Assembly: GCA_944371605.1 (NCBI GenBank)
Contig: CALVXU010000014.1
Coordinates: 1 to 63,151 of the forward strand
Length of the DNA: 63,151 nucleotides
Direction: 5' to 3'
From: an uncultured Bacilli bacterium
GTDB lineage: Bacteria > Bacillota_I > Bacilli_A > RFN20 > CAG-288
Below, piece after piece: positions 1 to 10,700 of this stretch. Made by a program: the position numbers and the translations under genes. Below the pieces are notes generated by a model that was not told the DNA's origin, ran no database searches, and was given only the letters and a program-made list of their open reading frames with translations. The first letter of the stretch is position 1. The number at the start of each line of letters is the position of its first letter.

Positions 1-563
1 TGTTATAATTCCATCTTCACTTCTTTTAATGCATCTACCTTTAAGTTTTGCACATTGGCTTGCTATTCGATCTATGCATATTAGAACGACATCTAAATTA
101 GTTATCTTCTCTCCAAATGGTGTCAAAGGAAGAGCGATATCATTGATCAAACCTAAAGCATTTTTCTAAAATTTGAGTAAAAGAAAAGGCTCGACTGGGA
201 GCCATACCAAGCAATTTCGGTTATTTTTTAGACGTTCTTCTAAGTCTTTTAAATCGATGTCCTTGTCTCTCAATTCGTCCCCAGCCCTAGTAGCATCATC
301 AAGAAGTTGCTGGTCTATTTCTTCACCATTTTCCTGATTGTTTACCAAGGCGTATTCATATCTATGAGCTATATCTTCTTCCAAGTCATAGAGTGAATCC
401 TCGGTAAACGGAATGAATTTTGCCAGTTTCTCTGCCGAATAATGCTGCCTGATAAAATCGACCAAGAAATCACTTGCCTTTTCCCTTTCTTCTTTTCTCC
501 TTTCTCTGAGCCGTCCTCAAAGTCTTTATGACGTAGAGGAATCCCGTTCATATTTTGTATCAA
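1..563 (-). pseudogene. Decayed gene at window edge (frameshift plus amber stop)
   Basis: On the minus strand an ORF starts at 563 (MIQNMNGIPLRHKD...) and a second frame opens near 500 and reads EKASDFLVDFIRQHYSAEKL... down to an amber TAG at 166-168. The same frame is then open for 55 more codons to the window edge (KNALGLINDIALPLTPFGEK...). The A/G-rich homopolymer stretch around 475-510 is the likely frameshift. No ribosome-binding site precedes the ATG at 563. The acidic, helical middle part (residues such as DLEEDIAHRYEYAL) looks like former protein, but I do not recognise a family. It could also be two small overlapping genes; a broken gene is the better reading. No function is proposed. 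Confidence 0.45.
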
Positions 564-676
564 AATATTTTAAATTTTTAATATATAAGCTTTATATAAA
601 TACAAAAATACTAACGTATTAATGTGATATATACTTAATCATCTAAAGTAAAAATAATATTTTACTGATCAAAAAC

Positions 677-711
677 AAAAAAACTCCTATATAGCCGAAG
701 CCATATAGGAG
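677..711 (-). terminator. Rho-independent terminator after feoB
   Basis: Read on the minus strand, CTCCTATAT and ATATAGGAG (684-711) form a 9-bp stem extended by GGC/GCT around a TTCG tetraloop, followed by seven T (677-683). It lies about 170 nt downstream of the feoB stop and ends the feoAB transcript. The rest of 563-881 shows no gene; a weak CCTCA/TGAGG pair (752-783) is the only other structure noticed. Confidence 0.85.
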
Positions 712-881
712 AGAGCAAAAGGAATTTTTATGTTGGAATTTATTATCAATACTAGAGACCTCACACGAAAGAACAGCTTCACGCTTGAGGCATAATAAAT
801 ATAATCAATGCCTTTTTAAAAGTCAAATAGAAAATTATATTTTTTTAAAGTAAGCGTTTTCTTATATCTAAAAATCATTTA

Positions 882-3254
882 TCAATGACAACAATCATGT
901 CTTTTAGAGCTCTTTTTACATTTAGACACAGTATTTAAAGAAGCATAATTAAGCGAATTTTCGATGAAATCAGCGCTCTTATCTTCAACTTTGAATGGGA
1001 TGAGGTGTATCGGACGTCTCTTATATTTCACAAAGTAATAATTGACGACAACCAAACCTAAAAGCAAAGAGATTAAAACGATAGCGATGATACCATCAAC
1101 GAGTTCTAAAGTTCCATATCGGTCGGTTCCGATGAGCGAGAAGGCACCGAGTCCATAAGTCATTAAAGATAAGATATACGAAGTCAAGATCCAAAAGATC
1201 AAAACAAAGCGGAAATTCTTTTTAGATTTCAATTCAGCTTTAGCAGCTGACATGGCAGCCACACAAGGCAAAGTGAAGAGATTAAAGACAAGGAACGAGA
1301 AAGCTCCAGCAACATTGATACCAGCAGTACTAGCGCTATAAATATTTAATGATTCCATTGTTCCAACCACTTGTTCTTTAGCGACTAATCCAGTGAAAGC
1401 TGAAACGACATATTTCCAACCATCAGTGCCATGCGCAAAACCTAAAGGATAGAAAAGCGGCTGAACAAATTCACCTAACGAGGCTAATATTGATTGACTC
1501 AAATCACCGACTTCTTCACCAGCTTCATTGACTATCGTTGGAACCATCTGCCAATTCCAGGTGAAAGTTTGTAAGAACCATAACAATCCAGACATCAAAG
1601 CGATGATAGTACCTGCTCTGATGATAAAGCGCTTAGTCTCTTCCCAAAGAGCGATTCCAGTAGCTTTGACTTGCGGAACCATATAAGGTGGAAATTCCAT
1701 GATAAAAGGCGAACTAGAACCTTGAATGATGAATTCATTTGAGAAAAAGCCAGCGATGATCGCACCGACGATACCGATTGCATACATGATGAATGCGACG
1801 ATACCACCTTGTAATGCACCACCTGTTAATACTTGGATGATCATTGTTCCTATTCCCATAAAAATCGGAAGTTTAGCACCACAAGCGAAGAATGGTGTCA
1901 ACGAGATAGTGAGCACTCTTTCTCTTTGACTATCGATAGTCCTAGCTCCCATTATTCCAGGAACAGCACAACCGAAGCAAGAGATCAAAGGCACGACGCA
2001 TTTTCCAGATATGCCGAACCTTCTCAACAATCTATCAAACACGAAAGCGACACGGGCCATATAACCTGAATTCTCTAGTAGTTGTATGAAAAGAGTCAAT
2101 AAAACTATCAGCGGCAAGAAGGTTAAGACAGCAAAGACCGAGGCTAAAATACCATCACATATCAATGATATAAGCCATGGCTGAGCATTGATACTAGCTA
2201 ATCCAGCTGATATTTGTTCAAGCAACAAGCCATTTAGCAAATAATCAAATGTATCTTGTAGGAAAATACCTAGAGAAGGCATGCCAGGCTCTTGGTCTTC
2301 ATAAAATGGCCTGATAGGTCTTAATCCCATAGAGCCCATAAATAAAAAGTCAGAGTTAAAAACGATGCAAAAGACTAAAAACATGATGATAGCAAAAATA
2401 GGCAAACCCAACCAACGATTAGTCAATACCTTATCAACCCGATCAGAAAAGGATATCTTAGGAGCTAATACGCTGTGTTTATAAAGCGGGTACAAGGTGG
2501 ATTCGATATAAGCATATCTATCATCTGCAATCTGCTCTTCGACATCTTCTAAAGACTCTTGTGAATCCGTTTTGATAATCTCTTCAGCTTTTTTAGCTAA
2601 TTCAGGATATTGCTGTGTGATCAATTGATCTTTTTCTAATAATTTACTAGCGACAAATACTGGTGATTTGATGTCCTGTTCTTCAGCTAGAGCTTGAATC
2701 TCTTCAACGCAGTCTCTTAAAGCTTGGCTTTTTAACTGCGAGATACCCTTTCTCTTTAAGCCTTTACAGGCATAGATAGCTTTCATCAAATCTTTCATGC
2801 CTGTTCCTTTTAATGCTGAGATAGGGATGACAGGCACACCTAATTTTTCTGATAAAGCCTTGATATCGATTTCATCTCCGCGTTTTTCAACCACATCCAT
2901 CAAATTTAAAGCGATGATCACAGGGACATCCATCTCTAAAACTTGACTCGTTAAGAAAAGATTACGAGAAAGATTAGTAGCATCTACTAAATTGACGACG
3001 ACATCCGGTTCACCAGTCAATAAATAATTGCGAGATACCACCTCTTCTGGAGTATAAGGTGAAAGTGAATAGATACCAGGCAAATCAATGATTTGAATCG
3101 GTTCTGGAAAATCCTTTTTTCTTTTATATAAACCTTCTCTTCTTTCAACTGTGACACCCGGCCAATTTCCGACATGTGCTTGCGATCCTGTCAAATTATT
3201 GAATAAAGTCGTCTTTCCACAATTAGGATTACCACATAAAGCTACTTTAAACAT
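882..3254 (-). CDS. feoB: Ferrous iron transporter FeoB
   Basis: FeoB moves Fe(II) across the cytoplasmic membrane and carries a G-protein domain. Visible are G1 GNPNCGKTT (8-16), G3 DLPG (57-60) and G4 NLMD (117-120), a helical spacer domain to about residue 275, then a membrane domain with two Gate/Nucleoside-recognition halves (LLTLFIQLLENSGYMARVAF around 385, and a second block around 560-700). The 790-aa length is slightly above usual. The C terminus ends in a short Lys/Ser/Cys/His tail (RHDCCH) that could bind metal. It starts 2 nt after the feoA stop, so the two are cotranscribed and probably translationally coupled. Family assignment is certain; the tail function is inferred. Confidence 0.97.
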   Translation of the reverse strand: MFKVALCGNPNCGKTTLFNNLTGSQAHVGNWPGVTVERREGLYKRKKDFPEPIQIIDLPGIYSLSPYTPEEVVSRNYLLTGEPDVVVNLVDATNLSRNLFLTSQVLEMDVPVIIALNLMDVVEKRGDEIDIKALSEKLGVPVIPISALKGTGMKDLMKAIYACKGLKRKGISQLKSQALRDCVEEIQALAEEQDIKSPVFVASKLLEKDQLITQQYPELAKKAEEIIKTDSQESLEDVEEQIADDRYAYIESTLYPLYKHSVLAPKISFSDRVDKVLTNRWLGLPIFAIIMFLVFCIVFNSDFLFMGSMGLRPIRPFYEDQEPGMPSLGIFLQDTFDYLLNGLLLEQISAGLASINAQPWLISLICDGILASVFAVLTFLPLIVLLTLFIQLLENSGYMARVAFVFDRLLRRFGISGKCVVPLISCFGCAVPGIMGARTIDSQRERVLTISLTPFFACGAKLPIFMGIGTMIIQVLTGGALQGGIVAFIMYAIGIVGAIIAGFFSNEFIIQGSSSPFIMEFPPYMVPQVKATGIALWEETKRFIIRAGTIIALMSGLLWFLQTFTWNWQMVPTIVNEAGEEVGDLSQSILASLGEFVQPLFYPLGFAHGTDGWKYVVSAFTGLVAKEQVVGTMESLNIYSASTAGINVAGAFSFLVFNLFTLPCVAAMSAAKAELKSKKNFRFVLIFWILTSYILSLMTYGLGAFSLIGTDRYGTLELVDGIIAIVLISLLLGLVVVNYYFVKYKRRPIHLIPFKVEDKSADFIENSLNYASLNTVSKCKKSSKRHDCCH

Positions 3255-3256
3255 TA

Positions 3257-3727
3257 CTAGTCAGCCTCCTTATCAGAGTTCTTAAGAGCTTGGTTCCTCT
3301 CTTTTAGTTGTTTCTTTCTGAGTTTTTCTTGTTCGATAAATTTTTCATCTTCCTTTTTAAACTCAGCTCGAGCAGCTTTAGTAGGAACTCTTTTCATCTC
3401 GACATTTGAAAACCACTCATTGATCTTCTTAATTCTATTGATCAATGGGATTTTAGATATGAAGCTTTTTAATCTCGGATATTTTTCTATCTCTTCATAA
3501 TTAGTCGGAGTCAGTGACTCAACTTCGATCGAAGACGCAAACTCACGGTTGATCGCTAATCTACCATCCTTAACTTTAATGATGATGTCTCCGGTACGAT
3601 TATATAAGCAGGTGATATCTGCTCCCTTCATCATAGAAAGATTTTCAAGATGTCTTTTATGACGATAATCGGTATTAACTGCTAATATTTTGAGCTCTTC
3701 ACGTGGACAAGCTTGTGTTAAAAGCAT
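3257..3727 (-). CDS. feoA: FeoA-domain protein with basic C-terminal extension
   Basis: FeoA is the small SH3-like partner of FeoB. The first 72 residues or so fit the FeoA fold (EELKILAVNTDYRHKRHLENLSMMKGADITCLYN...GDIIIKVKDGRLAINREFA). Typical FeoA is about 75 aa; this protein is 156 aa, with a second half (about 75-156) that is charged and ends in a Lys/Glu-rich probable coiled coil (EKFIEQEKLRKKQLKERN). That extension is not a known FeoA part and may contact the membrane or FeoB. AGGAGG lies 9 nt before the ATG, which fixes the start. First gene of feoA-feoB. Confidence 0.85.
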   Translation of the reverse strand: MLLTQACPREELKILAVNTDYRHKRHLENLSMMKGADITCLYNRTGDIIIKVKDGRLAINREFASSIEVESLTPTNYEEIEKYPRLKSFISKIPLINRIKKINEWFSNVEMKRVPTKAARAEFKKEDEKFIEQEKLRKKQLKERNQALKNSDKEAD

Positions 3728-3741
3728 ATTAGCTGCCTCCT

Positions 3742-3786
3742 GTTAACTTACGTTAACGAGTATACTTTTTTTTCTTTGTTTGTCAA
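3742..3786 (-). promoter_or_regulatory. feoAB promoter with palindromic operator at the start site
   Basis: On the minus strand: TTGACA (3786-3781), 16-nt spacer, TATACT (3764-3759), immediately followed by GTTAAC-GTAA-GTTAAC (3757-3742) and then the SD. The promoter matches sigma-A consensus almost perfectly, and the inverted GTTAAC pair covers the expected transcription start, the usual position for a repressor site. Iron control (a DtxR/MntR-like or Fur-like repressor) is inferred from the target genes; the sequence does not tell which regulator binds. Confidence 0.75.
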
Positions 3787-3794
3787 CTGATATT

Positions 3795-5162
3795 TTAAAA
3801 ATTATTGTTATTTATCGTTTGAAAATATTCATCATGAACTAAAACATCATCAGGACGATTAGACATCTGATAACAGCTATTAGCTGTTAAAAAGAGCAGT
3901 AAAATCACAATATTGAACAGCGTATTGTCAACTAATCCGATCAGCTCAAATAGTAGTAAAAATAATAAGAACAAATACTTGTCAGATGTCTGTTTCTTAA
4001 AACAACAATAATAGATTTTAATCTCTAATAACACATATGCGATTAATCCGAAAGATCCGCCTAAAACCATCGTAGACAAAACAGTATTCGACAAGAATAA
4101 AACCGTACCCGAATTAGTGATCAACGATGAGATTGAAGTTCCGATCACCGGATTGTCTAAGAATGATTGAATACTATGGTCATATAGTTCGACACGATTA
4201 GCGATACTGCTATCAAATATATTCAAGCTTTGAATCGCGGTTAAAACACGACTATTAAACCTAGCATTAAAAGCCATAAGCAACGCGAAAGTTACGCCGA
4301 TAGAAACAATCGCAGCTAGAGAGATATAAGGATAGTATTTCCCATATGTTTTAAATGTTAACAAAATCAAAGGGATAAGACCTAAAATCAAGCATAATAA
4401 ACCTGAGTCTGTCGATAGAATAATAATGTTATAGATAGTAAAAATCTCTCCTATGATATATAAAAACTGCTTTTTTGAAAGAAGCAGGCTGAAGAAAGGC
4501 AAGGACAAACATAATAATGTAGATGCGGTTTTAGAATTATAAGACCATCCTAAATTCAAATCACCACCTATAAACCCAAAACCGTTACGCGTTTGATATA
4601 TAAAGATTTCAATGCCGATAAAAATAGCTAGAAAAGCATATGTTTTACAAAAGTAATTGATGGTCTCTCCTCTTCCTAAAACAGTGGAAAAGACAACATA
4701 CAAAAGCAAAGCTAAAAAAAGAAATAACAAATAAAGTATCCCTTCTGATGAAGCACTGTTGTTTTTGATTGAATTATAAAAATATGAGATTAAAAAGACG
4801 ACGAAAAGAGTTGCGAAAGGAACTAAAATATCTCCTTTGATAAATTTCGGCTTTCGTATGATGATAAAGATGATCTCTGAAACTAAAATAGCTGTCAATA
4901 AAAGATATAAATAACTCGGTATAGAAGTAAAACTGATCGATTTTGAACAAACGATGATGGCAAAAAGCATCAATGGCATATAAGCTCTGCCATCCTTACA
5001 AGCGATTGGTAAAAAAGCGATCAAAGAATAACAAACAGCTGGTAACCAAGCTAAATTGTTAGGTGCCACCCAAGTCAAAAGAGCAAACAAGCCGATCACG
5101 GCAGGAAATAAAAACGAATCGATAAATGCTCGAGTTTTCTCTATCAACAAATTTAACTGCAT
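3795..5162 (-). CDS. O-antigen ligase/polymerase-like polytopic membrane protein
   Basis: 455 aa with about eleven to twelve hydrophobic segments. The stretch NRVELYDHSIQSFLDNPVIGTS (about 320-342) sits in a large outside loop and matches the Wzy_C/O-antigen ligase pattern (Arg..Tyr/Trp..f..nP..G). In Gram-positives such proteins polymerise or ligate surface polysaccharide or teichoic-type glycans. No glycosyltransferase genes are adjacent, so the substrate is unknown. On the minus strand TATACT lies only 6 nt before the ATG with no SD, so the mRNA may be leaderless. Confidence is good for a Wzy-like membrane protein, low for the exact role. Confidence 0.65.
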   Translation of the reverse strand: MQLNLLIEKTRAFIDSFLFPAVIGLFALLTWVAPNNLAWLPAVCYSLIAFLPIACKDGRAYMPLMLFAIIVCSKSISFTSIPSYLYLLLTAILVSEIIFIIIRKPKFIKGDILVPFATLFVVFLISYFYNSIKNNSASSEGILYLLFLFLALLLYVVFSTVLGRGETINYFCKTYAFLAIFIGIEIFIYQTRNGFGFIGGDLNLGWSYNSKTASTLLCLSLPFFSLLLSKKQFLYIIGEIFTIYNIIILSTDSGLLCLILGLIPLILLTFKTYGKYYPYISLAAIVSIGVTFALLMAFNARFNSRVLTAIQSLNIFDSSIANRVELYDHSIQSFLDNPVIGTSISSLITNSGTVLFLSNTVLSTMVLGGSFGLIAYVLLEIKIYYCCFKKQTSDKYLFLLFLLLFELIGLVDNTLFNIVILLLFLTANSCYQMSNRPDDVLVHDEYFQTINNNNF

Positions 5163-5270
5163 ATAAAAAGTATAGCAAAACCGGACATTAATATCTTAAT
5201 AGTTATTCAAATTCTGATAACTTCCTCATATTTTTGATGATCAATAGCATATATGACAAATTAAAGAAAG

Positions 5271-5313
5271 AAAAAAGCACTCGTTCTTGTTATTGAACAT
5301 AATAGAACGAGTG
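5271..5313 (-). terminator. Terminator after the 761-aa lipoprotein gene
   Basis: CACTCGTTCT and AGAACGAGTG (5278-5287 / 5304-5313) form a 10-bp stem with an inner TTAT/ATAA extension. On the minus strand it is followed by a T-run (CTTTTTTC). It directly follows the stop of the lipoprotein gene at 5328. Confidence 0.85.
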
Positions 5314-5327
5314 TTTATGACCAAAGA

Positions 5328-7613
5328 TTAATTCAAGCTAGGCTTATCAGTGATAATCGTAGTTCCTATATCATTAAGCGTTGCTGTTAAATCATAAGTT
5401 CTATAGAAATAAGAACCGTTGGTTCCTTCAAAATAGCCATCGAATTGTAAGTCAAATGTGATAACTTTAGTGCTTTCATCAAAAGTCAATTCAACTTCAG
5501 CACCAGTATAGTTCGTAAAGTGTAATCCGAAAAAGAAATTAACGAATGAATCGATAGCTGTGCTCTCTTTAATAGTATAGGTGTTGCCGCTCACAGATGT
5601 GATGTAATTAGCGGTACTAACTAAATCGGCAACAGTGAAATAGACATCCTTAATAGTTCCCATAACAGCTGTGCCTTCATCCCAGCTGCCATCGGTTTTA
5701 TTATAGGTGGTTATAGTTCCATCTTCTTCATATACATAAGATATTGTTTCGGTAGAATTAACATTCTGTTGAGAATACAATTCATTATCGGTAAACATTG
5801 CTTTAGAAGTGATATTATCAGTCGATTTCAGTGGACCATACGTGCCAGAAGTCATATCTTCCTCAGTAGCGGAATAGTTGCTTATAGTTTGAGAAGTTGT
5901 AAAGCTAGCGTTGATGCTATTAGAGAAAGTATCACTTATAAATTTTGATAAAGGATTAGAGGTGGAAACAGGTTCAGGATCAAAAAGTTTAATTTCAAAA
6001 TAAGATGATGGCATCGCAAATAAACTGATCTTATACACGCCTGTTCTAGTAGTTAATGTATAGATTATTTCATTATATTCGGTCTTTCCGGTATTGACCC
6101 ATCCGATTTCTGTTAAAGCTTCTTCGTATTTGCTCATAGCTGTTGCAGCGTCAGTATAGACCCCAGAATCAAAGTTCACATTAATAGTATCGTAACCATA
6201 TACAAAACCGAAATCACTATCGCCGACTATCAATCCTTCGATGTTATTAGGATAAGGCAGATTGTTAGGCGAACCGACTTTTTCAGTCAAATAAGCTTCT
6301 AAACCTGAAACATTTAAATCTGACCAATTGTTTTGATCTGCGTCTTTTTCTTCATAGTCACTCTCAGTATATCCGACATCAGTAGTGCCGACATCAGAAA
6401 CAGTTACTGTCACATCTCCAGTGAATCCTAAGACGTCATAAGAGTACTTGACAGTATAAGTGCCATCACCATTCACAGTGAATGAATAGGTGGAAAAATC
6501 AGATAACGAAAAGTTAGATCCTTCAAGGATTTTGTCAACAAAGAACATATCATAGTATTGATCCATGCCTAAGCCAGCTGTGGTTGTGAAGGTTTTACCA
6601 TCCTTACCGACTGTGAAGAGTTCAGGAGCGATATCAAACTTCGATTTTAAATCGCTCAGTTTTCTTTCAATATCTGGTAATGCGACTCCTTTCGCGACAT
6701 GAGTATCATCATTGAATTCTACTTGAACTAATCCGCTTTCTAATTGGACATAACCATATGGTGCCTTATCAGCATCTCTGAGGTTTTTAACATAAAGAGC
6801 ATTATCATCGACTTTCACTTGATAATTTTCATCTGAATATTCGCCAGAGGGATCAACATCTAAATAGGTGATAGTGTAATTTCCTAAAGCCAATTTATCA
6901 AAAGCCTCTTTTAATAAATCATGGGCTTCTTCATGCGGTCTAACTTCGATGACTGGGACGTTGATATCCTCTTTAGTCGAAAGAGTAAAAACCAATTCAA
7001 AAGATTTTGTTCCACTCTCTCCAGTTAAAGATAAAGAAGTGATGTCAGCATCATCATATAAAAACGAAAATTCCTCAAAAATCAGATTGCTATATCCAGT
7101 GAAAACAGAACCGAAAGTGGTTTGTAAATTATTAGGTATCGTCGCTATGAAGAGATTATCTTCAGCTTTAAAATTACTGGGTTGCAATTTAGCGATAGGG
7201 TTCAAATATCTGTTGAAATCGATCGGTTGTTGTGTCAATTCATCCACATAAACAAATTCATCTAAGGTGTTATTTGGTAAAAGTTCTTTACCTACGATTT
7301 TACCTTCAAACTCTCCTGTCCCATTATAGTAATGTTCAGCAGAACCATACGCTTCATCATTTAGATAATATTCATCATCACTGAAAAAGCCTTGCAGATT
7401 AGTGACTTGACTCTCTTCACCGCTTTCAATCGTGAGCGTTCCTTCAAATGCTAATCCTTCTTCAGCTGTCAAAACTTTTAAAAAATCTTCAATATTTGCT
7501 CGCTCATCGCTGTTGCTAGAATGAGAAGTGGAACTATTAATTGACGAACTAGTTCCATCACAACCAGCCAACAAAAGCGCAAACAAAGATAATAGTAATA
7601 TTTTTCTTTTCAT
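5328..7613 (-). CDS. Large lipoprotein of unknown function
   Basis: 761 aa. An N-terminal signal (MKRKILLLSLFALLLAGC) with lipobox LAGC puts the acylated Cys at residue 18, followed by a Ser/Asn-rich linker (SSSINSSTSHSSNS). The remainder is acidic and beta-rich. At least two similar folding units seem to be present, one from about 40 to 240 and one from about 545 to 755, both with tracts such as ELVFTLS or ELTFDESTKVITFDLQFDGYF typical of LolA-like or ligand-binding barrels; this resemblance is by eye only. Lgt, which would lipidate it, is encoded at 17.7 kb. It is a single gene with its own terminator. No function assigned. Confidence 0.8.
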   Translation of the reverse strand: MKRKILLLSLFALLLAGCDGTSSSINSSTSHSSNSDERANIEDFLKVLTAEEGLAFEGTLTIESGEESQVTNLQGFFSDDEYYLNDEAYGSAEHYYNGTGEFEGKIVGKELLPNNTLDEFVYVDELTQQPIDFNRYLNPIAKLQPSNFKAEDNLFIATIPNNLQTTFGSVFTGYSNLIFEEFSFLYDDADITSLSLTGESGTKSFELVFTLSTKEDINVPVIEVRPHEEAHDLLKEAFDKLALGNYTITYLDVDPSGEYSDENYQVKVDDNALYVKNLRDADKAPYGYVQLESGLVQVEFNDDTHVAKGVALPDIERKLSDLKSKFDIAPELFTVGKDGKTFTTTAGLGMDQYYDMFFVDKILEGSNFSLSDFSTYSFTVNGDGTYTVKYSYDVLGFTGDVTVTVSDVGTTDVGYTESDYEEKDADQNNWSDLNVSGLEAYLTEKVGSPNNLPYPNNIEGLIVGDSDFGFVYGYDTINVNFDSGVYTDAATAMSKYEEALTEIGWVNTGKTEYNEIIYTLTTRTGVYKISLFAMPSSYFEIKLFDPEPVSTSNPLSKFISDTFSNSINASFTTSQTISNYSATEEDMTSGTYGPLKSTDNITSKAMFTDNELYSQQNVNSTETISYVYEEDGTITTYNKTDGSWDEGTAVMGTIKDVYFTVADLVSTANYITSVSGNTYTIKESTAIDSFVNFFFGLHFTNYTGAEVELTFDESTKVITFDLQFDGYFEGTNGSYFYRTYDLTATLNDIGTTIITDKPSLN

Positions 7614-7710
7614 TATAATCTCCTTAATGTAGGAATTTTAACATTATATAATGTATAACACAAACTTAAAAACTTTATCCAATATAGATAGCTTATGATA
7701 AGATTATCAA

Positions 7711-10700
7711 GTGATGGATAAAATACAGCACCTCAAATCTTATATAAAAGATTTACCTCGAACAGCTCTTGTCACGTTAGATGCTTTTTTCCAATGGCTC
7801 AAAAGAACATTCCTACATCCCAGTGAAGGGATGAAAACATTTTATCTTTTATTCATCATCAGCATTCTTTGCTTTATCTACACATGGGTGACTCACGATT
7901 TCACAGTTCCACTAGGAGGTGATTACACCCTACAAGAGATGACTTTTCTCTTCAATGGTTATGATGACTGGCATGAGTTTTTCAGAACAGGTGATTTTCC
8001 GAATTGGGACTATTCAGTCTTTTTAGGAGTCGATAACATCGGAGCTAATTCTTTCTATTATCTGTTCAGTCCGTTCTTCCTGATATTATTGATTTTTCCA
8101 CGTGATTGGTTGTTAGTATTACAAGGCTTAGAATTCGTACCCAAATTAGTCATAGCTGGGATGCTGTTTTATTGGTATCTAGGATCATTTAAACAGTTAT
8201 CTTATAAGACTAGAAGAATCGGAGCATTGTGTTTTGCTTTTTCTGGATATACATTTTGTTACCTTTGGTTCCATTTTTTAGACTCGGTCGCTTTTTTACC
8301 TCTCATCTTTTTAGGGATTGAAAGAGTTATTCAAAAAAAGGATCCGCGCATCCTCTTAGTGGGGTTCTTACTTAATGCGATGGTTTCGTATTTTTTCTTC
8401 GTCGTCTTTATGATAGGTGGTTTTCTCTATGCTATCTTCCGCTTTTTCCAAACGATTAAAGAGCGTGATCATGATCAAAATTGGGCTGTCTTCGGATTAG
8501 GATTCTTTTCGTTTTTGATAGGTATTTTCCTCAGCGCTTTCGTTTTGTTACCAGGTATAACCACCGCTTTAAGCATGCCTAGAGTAAATAGTGGAGAGAC
8601 ATGGTTAGATGGCATATTAAATGCTGATGGTATATTTAATAAATTAGTCGCTGTTTTTACCTATCCTTGGTCATCCAGTCAAAATCAGATCACACCACTT
8701 GTCAACTTTTTGTTCATGCCGCTAGGTTGCTATTATTCTAATTTGTTGAATGTCAGTTGGTATGATAATATGCAAGCCTCTTTATATGTGACAACGCCGA
8801 TGTTACTGATTTTCTTCGTCGGTCTCATAAACTTATTAAAAAATAAAAAATGGGGGCAATTGTTCGCTTTCGCCTTCACCCTCTTCTTGCTATTTTCACC
8901 GATCGGTTTTTATTTGTTCAGCGGATTTACAGTCGGATATGCTCGATACTTTATCATCCCGATATCTTGGATGGTGGTCTTCGATTGTCATGTGCTTGAA
9001 AAACGAAAAGAAATTCCACGCACTGATTTAGACATATCATTTATCATAGTTATTTTCTTATCGATCATCTCCATGTTCTTAGTCGTTTATGAAGTCAATA
9101 ATAATCCTTCTTTTTATCCGAGTTCCACTTATTGGGATTTGAGATTGATCGAAGTGGTCATTTCTATCGTTTGGATGTTTATCTGTTACTTATTGTTAAG
9201 ACATTTCTTCCATAAAAAGGCTTTCTCAAGAACCGCTTTGATCCTCGCTTCTCTCGATATAGTAGTGATGGCCAATGTCAGTATCATCTGCCAAGGCACT
9301 GTAAACATCGACACAATGGCCGGCGGTCCACAAAACATCGCTACTGAAACTGAAATCATAAAGCTATTAAAAGCTTCAGAAAACGATGACTTTTATCGCG
9401 TTTATAATACGACTGCTGATCGTGGCAATATCAATATCTCTTTAAGAGAAGGATATAATGGCTTAGGTGCTTTCCATTCAGTATATCCTTTCGGTGCACA
9501 GGATTTTCTCGATCGGTCTAAAATCCCATACACTTATCAAAACTGGTCTATGGGCATTCATAATCATCGCGAAAATTTAGAAACTTTTTTAAGCACTAAA
9601 TACTATTTAGTCCCCAAAGTGAGCAAGCCGACAGAGCCATATGTGATACCTAGTCAAGAATATGATATACCTTATGGATATAAAAATATTCTGGATGTCA
9701 CTGAAGAAGAGCAGAAAGCTTTGAATGTCGATTATTCCGAAGAACTACTGGATTATTTATCTTCTGAAGAATGTGATAAATCTTTATATGTTAATCTCAA
9801 TCACTTAAATGGTATCTTCTCTTTCGATACCATCATCAACACCGCTTGGTTAAGCACTTATGTTGATGAAGAGGGAAACTATACTTACGGGCGATATGAA
9901 GATATCAACGAATATCCTTTGCTGAGATTTGCAATGCTCGATGACAAAGATTATCAAACATTTAAAGAGGATAATAAGTATAACGCTGATACAGTTGTCA
10001 TAAATGGTGTCGAAACAGTGATGACAAACACTTTATCAACTAATAGAAACAGATTCTATAACGCTATCGTTACCAGTGATTACGAGGAAGGAAATTCAGG
10101 AGCCATAGAATATGTGTCTGGTTATTCTGATTTAGACATTCAAGTTTATTCTGCTCAATGGCCAGCGACTGAAGCCGTTCCATCTGGAGAATATGCATAT
10201 ATGAATCCCCTCGATCCTTATGATATGACTGGCAAAGCTGAATATGATCAAAACAATCCTTTCTTAGCTTGTAATGGAATCGGACCAGCTGATGTCAAAT
10301 ATAATTATGATACTTTGACTGACGATGATGGTGAACATCTCGATACATATACACGCCAAGTTCTTTATAATTCAAAATTAGTGATCACTCCTAAAGATAG
10401 CTTTGGTCGCCCTGCTCTTTTATGTGAAGACGCTGATCCTGATGATCCAGAAACCGGATATTATATTTCAATTGATAGCACTAATAATATCGACTGGCGT
10501 TTCTTTGATGAAAACGGTGTTCTTATTTCTAAAGCTCAACATTCATTTTCAGATTATAAAACAGCCCATGGATATTATGTCGATCGACCTGTCAGCAAAA
10601 TAGTCGGCATCATTTTAGAAGGAAATAAAGAAGAACCTTGTTATATTGACAGACCAAATATCTATTTGACACATAATTCTGATTATCAAAAAGCTATTGA

